DNA of 7,817 nucleotides from JBFIHZ01 sp041601535 (GTDB lineage Bacteria > Pseudomonadota > Gammaproteobacteria > Xanthomonadales > SZUA-36), in contig JBFIHZ010000185.1 of the NCBI GenBank assembly GCA_041601535.1, positions 1-7,817 on the forward strand, in the 5' to 3' direction. A program made the translations under genes and the position numbers. Numbering within the stretch: the stretch's first letter is position 1; each line of letters opens with the position of its first letter. Positions 1 to 6,766 of this stretch are shown here, piece by piece. Below the pieces are notes generated by a model that was not told where the DNA came from, ran no database searches, and saw nothing but the letters and a program-made list of their open reading frames with translations.

Positions 1-986
1 AAGAACAGCGTGATGAAGAAATCCTTGACCGTTGCGACCTTGGTGATGATTTCCGTGCTGGACGGCAGGTTGGCAATGCTGGCGCCGGCGATCAGGGCGG
101 CCATGCCCGAGCCTACCGACATATGAAAGTTCCTGCCATAGGAGTATTCCAGAATGGCATCCAGGTTAACCCCGACGAACACAACCACAAAACACCAGGC
201 CAATGCGCCCAGCAGGGTCAGCTCCGGAGTTTTTGCGATCCAGGTAAAGGCCCGGCCAACCACCGACATGGATACCACGACAGTGAACAGGGACAACAAT
301 ACGATACCCAGGAAGGACATGCCGATCATGCCCAGTTCGGGATTTTCCAGGTTGGGCTGGATAAGTATTGCCACAATCACCCAGATATCCTGGAAAATCA
401 GCATGCCCAGCGCCAGACGACCGGGTTCGGTATCCAGCTCGAAATGTTCCTGGTAGAGCTTTACCACCAGCAGGGTGGAGGAGCCGGCAATGATGACGCC
501 GATATACACCGCGGCATACTGACTTTCCGCCAGCAAGTCGCCGCCCACGCCGGCCCACAACATCAGCTTCACCGCGCCCATACCAAACAGGATGGTCAGC
601 GGGTATTGTGCCAACCCCGAAATGATTATGGCTTTGCCGCTGCTGAGGATGCGCTTGAAATCAATTTCAAGCCCGATCAGGAATAAAAGGAAAATGAAAC
701 CCAGTTGGGCAATGGTGTCGATATTGACCGGGTCGGTAACCAGTTTCAGACCGATGGGTCCAATTATGATTCCGGCCAGCAGAAATGCGGCAATGCTGGG
801 AATTTTCAGCCGTGTAAAGATGACGCCCAGGCCACCTGCGGTCAACAGGCTGATACCGATATCGTGTACCAGCGAAGGCATATCACCGCCAGCCGCCCAC
901 AGCGGTGAACTGAAACACAGCAGGAACGTGCACAGGCTCAGAGACCGGCAGGCATGGGTGAACAAAGGCCCGATATTCCGGATCAT
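1..986 (-). CDS. CPA2/Kef-type monovalent cation:proton antiporter (partial, C-terminus beyond left edge)
   Basis: Reading the minus strand from the ATG at 986-984 gives 328 residues with no stop before the left edge, so the C-terminal part is missing. The family exchanges K+ or Na+ for protons across the inner membrane. Seen in the sequence: a signal-peptide-like N-terminus (hydrophobic stretch about residues 16-30 ending SPLWA-A, probable cleavage after residue 31); then the Na/H-exchanger fold with FLLAGIIIGP (68-77), LIGLEID (103-109), the IAGSST stretch (166-171) and ALGMLIFQD (192-200). These match the Kef/CPA2 hallmarks LxGxxxGP, FxxGLE and LLFQD. The start is supported by AGGGGA ten bases upstream; Met36 is a possible later start that would drop the signal peptide. 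Whether a TrkA-N (RCK) domain follows, as in KefB/KefC, cannot be seen. The family call is firm; ion specificity is unknown. Confidence 0.9.
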   Translation of the reverse strand, partial: MIRNIGPLFTHACRSLSLCTFLLCFSSPLWAAGGDMPSLVHDIGISLLTAGGLGVIFTRLKIPSIAAFLLAGIIIGPIGLKLVTDPVNIDTIAQLGFIFLLFLIGLEIDFKRILSSGKAIIISGLAQYPLTILFGMGAVKLMLWAGVGGDLLAESQYAAVYIGVIIAGSSTLLVVKLYQEHFELDTEPGRLALGMLIFQDIWVIVAILIQPNLENPELGMIGMSFLGIVLLSLFTVVVSMSVVGRAFTWIAKTPELTLLGALAWCFVVVFVGVNLDAILEYSYGRNFHMSVGSGMAALIAGASIANLPSSTEIITKVATVKDFFITLF

Positions 987-996
987 GGTTGCGTCT

Positions 997-1002
997 TCCC
1001 CT
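997..1002 (-). promoter_or_regulatory. Ribosome binding site of the antiporter gene
   Basis: On the minus strand this reads AGGGGA, ten bases before the ATG at 986. It is the best Shine-Dalgarno match near the start. It supports translation from this ATG, which includes the signal-peptide-like segment, rather than from the internal Met36. Confidence 0.5.
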
Positions 1003-1215
1003 CGCAAGTGTGCAATCGGTGCCTAGGCTACCAGCTTTTTGGGTTAACCGTCATTATGTGTTTGCTTCTATGATCAGCCCGGGGGCCGGCCAACATGCGT
1101 CAATCAGCAGACCTGCCGCTAACTGGCGTATCATTAAGTGAGGATTTTGAATCAAAGAACATACTGTCCAGGGAGGTACTGGTTGGCCAATGTGCACTGA
1201 CCTGACGAGACTCCA

Positions 1216-1220
1216 GCGGA
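1216..1220 (+). promoter_or_regulatory. Weak ribosome binding site deciding the prsW start
   Basis: GCGGA lies seven bases before ATG 1228 but only four before the in-frame GTG at 1225. The spacing favours the ATG. Confidence 0.4.
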
Positions 1221-1227
1221 ATTCGTG

Positions 1228-2259
1228 ATGGAAATCATCATCAAGGCCCTGATAGCCTGCCTGCCTGCCACCGGTCTGGCTATCGTGCTGTACCACCTCG
1301 ACAGTCACCGCCTGCTCGGCACACACTTTATTGTCAAAATGTTCATCGCTGGCGGAGTAGTGGCAGTGACCTGTTCCCTGGTCAACGGCTTTGCCATTGA
1401 TTACCTGCAAACGGAGTTCGTGGATTACACGCGTTACGTTGCGCCGATTATCGAAGAAACCCTTAAGGCCAGCGTGCTGATCTACCTGTTCCGGGCCAAC
1501 CGCATCGGCTTTCTGATTGATGCCGGCATTCTCGGGTTTACCGTAGGCGCGGGATTTTCCTTTGTCGAAAACATTTATTACCTGCACCTGGCGTCGGATG
1601 CCCACTACGGCATCTGGTTCGTGCGCGGGTTTGGCACCGCCATCATGCACGGCGGAGCCACTGCCCTGTTCGCGATCATTGCGCAAAAGCTGACCGAACG
1701 GCATTTGCGGCAAAACCCGCTGCTGTATCTGCCCGGCCTGACGGTCGCGGTGGTATTACATTCGATTTTCAATCACTTTCACATCTCCCCCATACTTTCC
1801 ACCGCGGTCACCTTGCTGATCCTCCCGACCCTGTTGTTCCTGCTGTTCGAACGCAACACGGTAAAAATTCATAATTTCCTGGAAAGCGACTTTGCGACCC
1901 ACAAGAAGCTGCTGCATCAAATCGAACACGGTGAATTCACCGGCTGCGAGGCGGGCCGCTTTTTGCTCGATCTGCAACAGCGTGTGGCCGGCCCGGTGAT
2001 CAATGAAATGGTGTTCTATTTCAGGCTGCACACGGAATTGGTCATCAGCGCCGAACGCCTGCTACTGGCGCGGGAACAGGGAATTGAAATTCGCATCGGC
2101 GAAGAAACAATGTCAAAGATCGAGCAGATGCATGCACTGGAAAGCCATATTGGCAAAGCCGGATTGCGCACGCTGCGGCCGCACCTGCATTTTTCCAGTA
2201 CCGAAATGTGGGAAATCCACTTGCTGGAAGAAATTGCCCCGGCGCCAGCCCACCGCTGA
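1228..2259 (+). CDS. prsW: PrsW-family intramembrane metalloprotease (M82) with C-terminal extension
   Basis: A 343-residue polytopic inner-membrane protein. PrsW enzymes cut membrane-anchored substrates; the Bacillus founder makes the first cut in the anti-sigma factor RsiW. The family motifs are all present in order: EETLK (E76, E77, K80), FSFVEN (F110, E114, N115), the histidine of MHGGATALFA (H141), and HSIFNHF (H178, N182). These are the conserved acidic residues and histidines expected at the active site. Hydrophobic segments lie at about 8-22, 34-55, 70-90, 95-118, 131-151, 166-184 and 188-207. From about residue 210 a charged, probably helical cytoplasmic segment of some 130 residues follows, without a recognised domain. 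ATG 1228 is preferred over GTG 1225, which would add one residue. No sigma or anti-sigma gene is in the window, so its substrate is unknown. The gene converges on the SulP gene with 14 bases between stops. Confidence 0.88.
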   Translation: MEIIIKALIACLPATGLAIVLYHLDSHRLLGTHFIVKMFIAGGVVAVTCSLVNGFAIDYLQTEFVDYTRYVAPIIEETLKASVLIYLFRANRIGFLIDAGILGFTVGAGFSFVENIYYLHLASDAHYGIWFVRGFGTAIMHGGATALFAIIAQKLTERHLRQNPLLYLPGLTVAVVLHSIFNHFHISPILSTAVTLLILPTLLFLLFERNTVKIHNFLESDFATHKKLLHQIEHGEFTGCEAGRFLLDLQQRVAGPVINEMVFYFRLHTELVISAERLLLAREQGIEIRIGEETMSKIEQMHALESHIGKAGLRTLRPHLHFSSTEMWEIHLLEEIAPAPAHR

Positions 2260-2273
2260 ATCACCGGCAGGGC

Positions 2274-4484
2274 CTAGCGCAACTCCTGGATCAGGCGGCG
2301 GTTCATATAGGAAATCCGTGCACCCAGGGTGCGGGCCACCAGTTCGTGCACCAACGACACCAGCCAGGAACCTTCTTGCTCCAGCCGTGCGATTTTCTCC
2401 GTGGACAGGTGAAACAGCACCGAGGGTTCATTGGCGATAATGGTCGCGGTGCGTTTGCGGTCCAGGGTGTAACTGGACATTTCACCGATCACCGAGCCGG
2501 CATTGAATTTCTTCACGCGGCGCATGCCATTGGTCTGGGTGCCGATCAGTGCCGTCATGGAACCACTTTCCAACAGGTACAGGCCGGTATCATCATCGCC
2601 CTGCTGAAACAGGGTTTGACCCACGCCGCACTCGACCCGCTCCATGGCGCCAATCAGCATGTTTACCTTATTCTGGTCATCCAGCAATTCCATCAGGAAA
2701 TCCCGGGCGGACTTGTTTTCGGCAGCCTCGCCCAGACTCTCCAGGATAAAGTTCTCGATAAATTCCACCGCATAGTCTGCTTCCTTGAAAAACAGCGGCT
2801 TGCCCTGTTCGAAGCTGACGGCACCCATCATGACGATGCGTTGCTCCGTGCCTTTGGGTATGCCGGAATAGATCAGTTTTACCCCGGCTGATTCGCAAAT
2901 ACGGCGGATCTGCAAAAAGGTTTTCAGCGCAGATATATCCATGCCGGTAACCCGTTTCAGATCCAGCAGCACGGCTTTGAACGTGCCGTTTTTGATCCCG
3001 GAATCATCCCGGATCATATCCAGAATGGCATTGGCTGTGCCAAAAAACAGAAATCCGCGCAGCGTGTACACCAGCGCAGAACTGCCATATTCGTCCAGTA
3101 ACTGGTTACTGCGTGGCGAACGCTCCACGGAGCTGCGGTAGGATGCCAGTGAGTACTGCCCCTGCACCGCGCTGATCATGCTGTAACGCATTACAAACAA
3201 CAACAGGGCGAGCAAAATGCCGACCAGCACGCCCGACATGAAGCCGACAAAAATCACCGTACCCAGAATGATGCAGACAATGGCGTAGTCTACCGGCTGG
3301 AACCCGCGCACACTCTGATACATCCATTCGTACAGCATCTGGAAGGCGAACAGGAATACCACCGACCCCACCAGCAAGGTCGGCATCCAGCTGATCAGCC
3401 AGCTACCCATAAATGCGATGACCAGGGTGACCAGGCTGGAGGTGATTGGCATCCAGCGGCTGGAAGCGCCGAATTGCGGATACAGCAGCGAGGACGTGAC
3501 ATCGTTATATGCCGGCGGGCAGCACATAAAGCCCATCATCACATTGCCGGTTCCGGCGATCTGCATTTCCTCCGCCGTATTGAAGTCGTTGTTGCCCCCG
3601 GCCAGCATGGCGGATAAAGACATGGAGGCCGTCAGCATGGCCAGGAACGCGATGGTCAGGATTTGCGGCAAAACGGAAAACACGAATTCCGCGTCAATCT
3701 GCAATATCGAGCGGGCGGCCAGCAGGCTCAACGCGCCGACTGATTCCGACGACACGCTGAACAACCAGTTGTTGGCAATCAGTTCTTCGCTGGTATAACC
3801 GAGAAATGTCACCGTGATATAGAACGCGGCAAGTATCATCAACGCGGCCGCCGGCAAGGACCACGCGTGCTTGTTGCGCTTGGCGGTAATCATCAACAAC
3901 AAACCGCCAATCATCATGATGCTCAGGCGAAAAATATTCTCCGGATTCTTCAGCGCCTGTATCAGTTCAATTGAAATCGGCAGATCCACGGCCACGCCCA
4001 CACCCGCCTGCAACAACAGCCAGCCGACGCCGGCCATAAAGCCACAGATAACCGGGTACGGCAGCAACTCCAGCAGCCGGGTCAGGTGAAAACGGCCCAC
4101 CAGCAAAAATGACAGGCCAACCAGCAGCGAGGTCAGGGAAATCACCGCCAGCATGGTGGACAGACCAACCGGCGAACTGGCCTGGTCCCCCATCTGCACC
4201 ACCATCAAACCGCCAATGGTGGACAGAATTACCACAGCCTGCTCATCCAGATTAACCAGATGCACCCTGGCACTGGAGGTCAGAGCGGTGAATATCCCCA
4301 TGATGGACCAACCCACCAGCAGGATCAGCAGCATGACCGGCATAAAGCCCGCGAGGGCACCAGCGAAAATGATCGCGGCGAAACCATAGCACCACAGCCC
4401 GTTGTCGATACCGTCAAATATGCCCAGCGCGATGTCGGATATCAGCGAGTCGGACTTAAAACCTGTTTTCTGGATTCTGATCAT
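2274..4484 (-). CDS. SulP-family transporter with STAS and cyclic-nucleotide-binding domains
   Basis: A 736-residue inner-membrane transporter of three fused modules. Residues about 18-435 form the multi-pass SulP (SLC26-type) transport domain. Residues about 465-575 form a STAS domain containing LDLKRVTGMDIS, with D516 and S518 in the usual DxS loop. Residues about 605-736 form a cAMP/cGMP-type binding domain with GEM (G667, E668) and RKRTAT (R678, T679, A680). The last resembles the CRP-fold phosphate-binding cassette, so nucleotide gating is plausible. Typical SulP proteins end after STAS, making this one longer than usual. The canonical NxEL-G-GN helix is recognisable (N302, E305, G313, N314), but the usual GSxSRS-like site after it reads PPAYNDVTSS (323-332). 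The substrate therefore should not be assumed to be sulfate or bicarbonate. An in-frame TGA three codons upstream (4493-4491) fixes the ATG as the first possible start; no strong ribosome site is seen. It is transcribed divergently from the mla-like operon. Confidence 0.9.
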   Translation of the reverse strand: MIRIQKTGFKSDSLISDIALGIFDGIDNGLWCYGFAAIIFAGALAGFMPVMLLILLVGWSIMGIFTALTSSARVHLVNLDEQAVVILSTIGGLMVVQMGDQASSPVGLSTMLAVISLTSLLVGLSFLLVGRFHLTRLLELLPYPVICGFMAGVGWLLLQAGVGVAVDLPISIELIQALKNPENIFRLSIMMIGGLLLMITAKRNKHAWSLPAAALMILAAFYITVTFLGYTSEELIANNWLFSVSSESVGALSLLAARSILQIDAEFVFSVLPQILTIAFLAMLTASMSLSAMLAGGNNDFNTAEEMQIAGTGNVMMGFMCCPPAYNDVTSSLLYPQFGASSRWMPITSSLVTLVIAFMGSWLISWMPTLLVGSVVFLFAFQMLYEWMYQSVRGFQPVDYAIVCIILGTVIFVGFMSGVLVGILLALLLFVMRYSMISAVQGQYSLASYRSSVERSPRSNQLLDEYGSSALVYTLRGFLFFGTANAILDMIRDDSGIKNGTFKAVLLDLKRVTGMDISALKTFLQIRRICESAGVKLIYSGIPKGTEQRIVMMGAVSFEQGKPLFFKEADYAVEFIENFILESLGEAAENKSARDFLMELLDDQNKVNMLIGAMERVECGVGQTLFQQGDDDTGLYLLESGSMTALIGTQTNGMRRVKKFNAGSVIGEMSSYTLDRKRTATIIANEPSVLFHLSTEKIARLEQEGSWLVSLVHELVARTLGARISYMNRRLIQELR

Positions 4485-4825
4485 GTTTCGTCATTTTACA
4501 CATCAGGCAGCCCACCCCACCCCTCGACGCGGATGAACCGGCAGCCTGTAAAAAATGTGGATAACGCTTGGCCCGATAAGATACTAACCCGCACCCTGCA
4601 GCGCCGCCAGTGCAGAATTGAAGTCCGTTCACCCGCGCACTGAAGCCCATATCCCTCTGCACCAGCTGAGGAAGGAAAAAATCACGATTTTCACCGCGGC
4701 GCCTACCCACCGATTCAACTGGCCTTTGCCCGTGCATACTGTGACGCGGGTCAATCAGTTTCCTTTTAGCAGCACCGAGGTGATCCCGGGACGTGCTACC
4801 TTAGGCCTAAAGCCAATGAATTACC
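4485..4825. other. Divergent intergenic region between the SulP gene and the mla-like operon
   Basis: The 341 bases should carry promoters for both the SulP gene (leftward) and the lipid-transport operon (rightward). I find no strong -35/-10 pair. Candidates are weak: TAGTAT (4586-4581, minus strand) and CATACT (4735-4740, plus strand) lack good -35 partners. Structure that can be seen includes an A+T-rich inverted repeat at 4678-4691, TGACgcggGTCA at 4742-4753, and the palindrome TTAGGCCTAA at 4801-4810, fifteen bases before the mlaE start. Open frames here, such as 4618-4842 (plus) and 4456-4737 (minus), look non-coding: they lack ribosome sites and family features and run into neighbouring genes. 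Confidence 0.5.
4678..4691. repeat. Short perfect inverted repeat, possible operator
   Basis: AAAATC-AC-GATTTT: two six-base arms around a two-base centre. After a break of two mismatches, GG at 4674-4675 and CC at 4694-4695 pair again. The spacing is too tight for a stable RNA hairpin, which suits a dimeric DNA-binding protein better than a terminator. It sits about 135 bases before the mlaE start and 190 bases before the SulP start, in a position where a shared regulator could act. The function is inferred and chance occurrence is possible. Confidence 0.3.
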
Positions 4826-5947
4826 ATGACGACACGCATTGAAATCAGCGCGGATCAGGCAACCGCCCATTGCCGGGGACGCTGGACTGCGCCTTACCTC
4901 CACGCAGTGGACAAACAACTGGCCAGCATGAACTGGCCGGCCGGGCTGACCCGTTTTGACCTCACCGGGCTCGAAGAGCTGGATACCGTGGGCGCCTGGT
5001 TACTGCACCGCACCATCAACCAGCTCAACAACGCACCGGGAACGCCGCCAAACCAGATCCGGATTGACGGTGCCGATCAGCAAGTGCTGAGTTTGCTGCA
5101 ACTGGTGAAGGAGAAAGCCGCCGGCGCTGAACAGCCCCGACACCCCTACCAACCGGGCATTCTGGAAAATGCCGGCCGCCACGTGGTGGGGCAATTGCGG
5201 CAATACCAGGAGTTCCTGATTTTCATCGGCCAGTTAACGCTGGTGGCAATACTCGTCATGCTGCGGCCATGGCGCATCCGCTGGCCCCAGGTTGTGGCGG
5301 AATTACAGGCTGCCGGCGTCAACGCCCTGGCCATCGTGGGGCTGCTCACCTTCCTTATCGGCATTGTTATCGCCTACCAGGGCGGCGTGGTGCTGCGCGA
5401 TTATGGCGCCAATATTTACGTGGCGGATATCGTGGGGCTATCCATGGTGCGCGAACTGGCTCCGTTGATCACAGCAATCATCATAGCGGGCCGCACCGGC
5501 TCGGCTTACACCGCGCAGATCGGTACCATGATGGTCACCGAAGAGGTTGACGCGTTGCGCAGTATCGGCATTTCCCCGCTGGAAATGCTGGCCCTGCCCA
5601 AACTCATAGCGCTGGTGATCGCACTGCCGCTGTTAACCGTATTTGCCGACGCCATGGGCCTGTTCGGTGGGCTGATCATGGCCAATACCATGCTGGGACT
5701 CAACCCAACCACTTTTATTAACCGCCTGGCTGAAGCGCTGACCCTGAACTCCTATTTAAGCGGTATCGGCAAAGCACCGGTTTTCGCCTTCATCATCGTA
5801 GCGGTTGGTTGTTTCCAGGGTTTTCGGGTGCGTGGCAGCGCAGGCAGTGTGGGCCGGCAAACCACCATCAGCGTGGTGCAGTCCATTTTCCTGGTCATTA
5901 TCGTCGATGCCGCATTTTCAATTGGTTTCAGCAAACTGGGGATCTGA
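4826..5947 (+). CDS. mlaE: MlaE-type lipid ABC transporter permease with N-terminal STAS domain
   Basis: A 373-residue inner-membrane permease of an MCE-linked ABC lipid transporter. Residues 1 to about 100 form a small STAS domain in place of a separate MlaB: FDLTGLEELDTVGAWLL (44-60) matches the strand-loop-helix around the conserved threonine, here T54, of MlaB-like STAS proteins. Residues about 125-373 are the MlaE permease. They contain the family signature around RELAPLITAIIIAGRTGSAY, then GTMMVTEEVDALRSIG. The EEVDAL segment (239-244) is the helix expected to contact the ATPase. Membrane segments fall at about 132-148, 166-190, 210-230, 252-285 and 310-372. The ribosome site before ATG 4826 is weak. 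It is the first gene of the operon; the ATPase gene starts three bases after its stop. STAS-MlaE fusions are known in proteobacteria. The symbol is family-level and does not claim orthology to E. coli mlaE. Confidence 0.93.
   Translation: MTTRIEISADQATAHCRGRWTAPYLHAVDKQLASMNWPAGLTRFDLTGLEELDTVGAWLLHRTINQLNNAPGTPPNQIRIDGADQQVLSLLQLVKEKAAGAEQPRHPYQPGILENAGRHVVGQLRQYQEFLIFIGQLTLVAILVMLRPWRIRWPQVVAELQAAGVNALAIVGLLTFLIGIVIAYQGGVVLRDYGANIYVADIVGLSMVRELAPLITAIIIAGRTGSAYTAQIGTMMVTEEVDALRSIGISPLEMLALPKLIALVIALPLLTVFADAMGLFGGLIMANTMLGLNPTTFINRLAEALTLNSYLSGIGKAPVFAFIIVAVGCFQGFRVRGSAGSVGRQTTISVVQSIFLVIIVDAAFSIGFSKLGI
5938..5942 (+). promoter_or_regulatory. Ribosome binding site fixing the GTG start of the ATPase gene
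   Basis: GGGGA, eight bases before GTG 5951, lies inside the last codons of the permease gene. No ATG occurs in frame until residue 28, which lies inside the nucleotide-binding domain. Both facts support the GTG start and imply translational coupling to the permease. Confidence 0.6.
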
Positions 5948-5950
5948 CTA

Positions 5951-6766
5951 GTGAACACACCGACAACAGCTTGCCAAACCCCGACTGGGACGAAGCACGC
6001 AGACGTGGTTCTGGAAGGCCACAAGCTGAGCATGTCGTTTGGTTCACGAGCTGTTTTCAAAGACATCGATGTGCGGGTGAACCACAATGAGGTGCTGGCC
6101 ATCGTGGGTGGCAGCGGCAGCGGCAAATCCACGCTGATGCGGCAACTGGCCCTGCTGCAAACGCCCACCTCCGGTTCGGTGACCGTGTTTGGCACCTCCG
6201 TTTCGGACATGGATGATGTCGACACCAATACGCTGCGCCGGCGGCTTGGTGTTATGTTCCAGCATGGTGCCTTGTTTGGTGACCTGACGGTGCTTGAAAA
6301 CATCTGCGTACCCCTGCAGGAGCATACCGATTTAAGCCCGCATTTAATTGAACAGGTGGCCATGGTCAAAGTTGCCCTGGCCGGACTGAAAGCCGATGCC
6401 GCGGCACTGTATCCCAGCCAGCTGAGCGGTGGCATGCGCAAGCGTGCCGCGGTAGCCCGTGGCATCGCACTGGACCCGGAGGTATTGTTCCTGGATGAGC
6501 CCAGCTCTGGCCTGGATCCCATCAGCGCGGACGCCATGGATGAACTGGTGCTGGAACTGAAACAGACGCTGGGACTGACCATCGTGCTGGTCACCCACGA
6601 TATGGATTCGTTGTGGCGTATTGCTGACCGGATTGTGATGCTGGCGGATGGTGCGATAGCGGCCGAAGGTGGCATCCATGAGCTGGTGGAGTCAGACAAC
6701 GAGGTAGCACGGCAGTTTTTCCACAGCCGCCGCGGCCGGGCTTCGGGGGCAATGTATGACCAGTAA
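5951..6766 (+). CDS. mlaF: MlaF-type ABC transporter ATP-binding protein
   Basis: A 271-residue cytoplasmic ATPase that powers lipid movement by the MlaE-type permease. All nucleotide-binding motifs are intact: Walker A GGSGSGKST (53-61), the Q-loop at Q104 in FQHGALF, the ABC signature LSGGM (158-162), Walker B with LFLDEP (179-184, D182 and catalytic E183), and the H-loop VTHD (214-217, H216). FQHGALFGDLTVLEN and LSGGMRKRAAVARGIALDPE are typical of the MlaF branch, distinguishing it from amino-acid or lipoprotein exporters. The first 17 residues are a short polar lead. It starts with GTG three bases after the permease stop, and its last 11 bases overlap the next gene. No key residue is missing, so it should be active. 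Confidence 0.95.
   Translation: MNTPTTACQTPTGTKHADVVLEGHKLSMSFGSRAVFKDIDVRVNHNEVLAIVGGSGSGKSTLMRQLALLQTPTSGSVTVFGTSVSDMDDVDTNTLRRRLGVMFQHGALFGDLTVLENICVPLQEHTDLSPHLIEQVAMVKVALAGLKADAAALYPSQLSGGMRKRAAVARGIALDPEVLFLDEPSSGLDPISADAMDELVLELKQTLGLTIVLVTHDMDSLWRIADRIVMLADGAIAAEGGIHELVESDNEVARQFFHSRRGRASGAMYDQ
6745..6750 (+). promoter_or_regulatory. Ribosome binding site of the MCE gene
   Basis: GGGGGC five bases before ATG 6756, located inside the end of the ATPase gene. It supports the start that gives the 11-base overlap and coupled translation. Confidence 0.45.

Larger units (their letters stand above)
987..1227. other. Divergent intergenic region between antiporter and prsW
   Basis: This 241-base gap separates the divergent antiporter and protease genes and must hold promoters for both unless transcription starts within a gene. 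I see no convincing sigma-70 -35/-10 pair on either strand. The best single elements are CATAAT on the minus strand (1058-1053), without a good -35, and TATCAT on the plus strand (about 1129-1134). GGTTAACC (around 1042-1049) and TTTGAaTCAAA (1146-1156) are short palindromes of a size expected by chance. No small gene or RNA is supported. Confidence 0.4.

Noticed and set aside
123..686. 187-codon plus-strand open frame at the left edge
   Set aside because: It is antisense to the antiporter, whose minus-strand frame carries clear CPA2 motifs throughout; the product is Gln/His-rich and featureless.
1053..1058. CATAAT -10-like element on the minus strand upstream of the antiporter
   Set aside because: No acceptable -35 hexamer lies 15-19 bases upstream, so a promoter call is not supported.
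1054..1713. 219-codon open frame on the minus strand antisense to prsW
   Set aside because: Its product is Gln/His/Gly/Asp-rich without family features, and the opposite strand encodes a protease with every catalytic motif; it is a codon-bias shadow.
2260..2273. Possible bidirectional terminator between the convergent prsW and SulP genes
   Set aside because: The 14-base gap and its flanks show no G+C-rich hairpin followed by a T tract on either strand.
2208..2891. 227-codon plus-strand open frame overlapping the end of prsW and the SulP gene
   Set aside because: It is antisense to the STAS and cNMP domains of the SulP gene and has no recognisable features or ribosome site.
4801..4810. Palindrome TTAGGCCTAA just before mlaE
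   Set aside because: A ten-base palindrome is expected several times by chance in a window of this size; its position is suggestive but there is no other support.
4618..4842. 74-codon plus-strand frame in the divergent gap
   Set aside because: It needs a TTG start, lacks a ribosome site, is rich in His/Pro/Arg, and overlaps the mlaE start out of frame.
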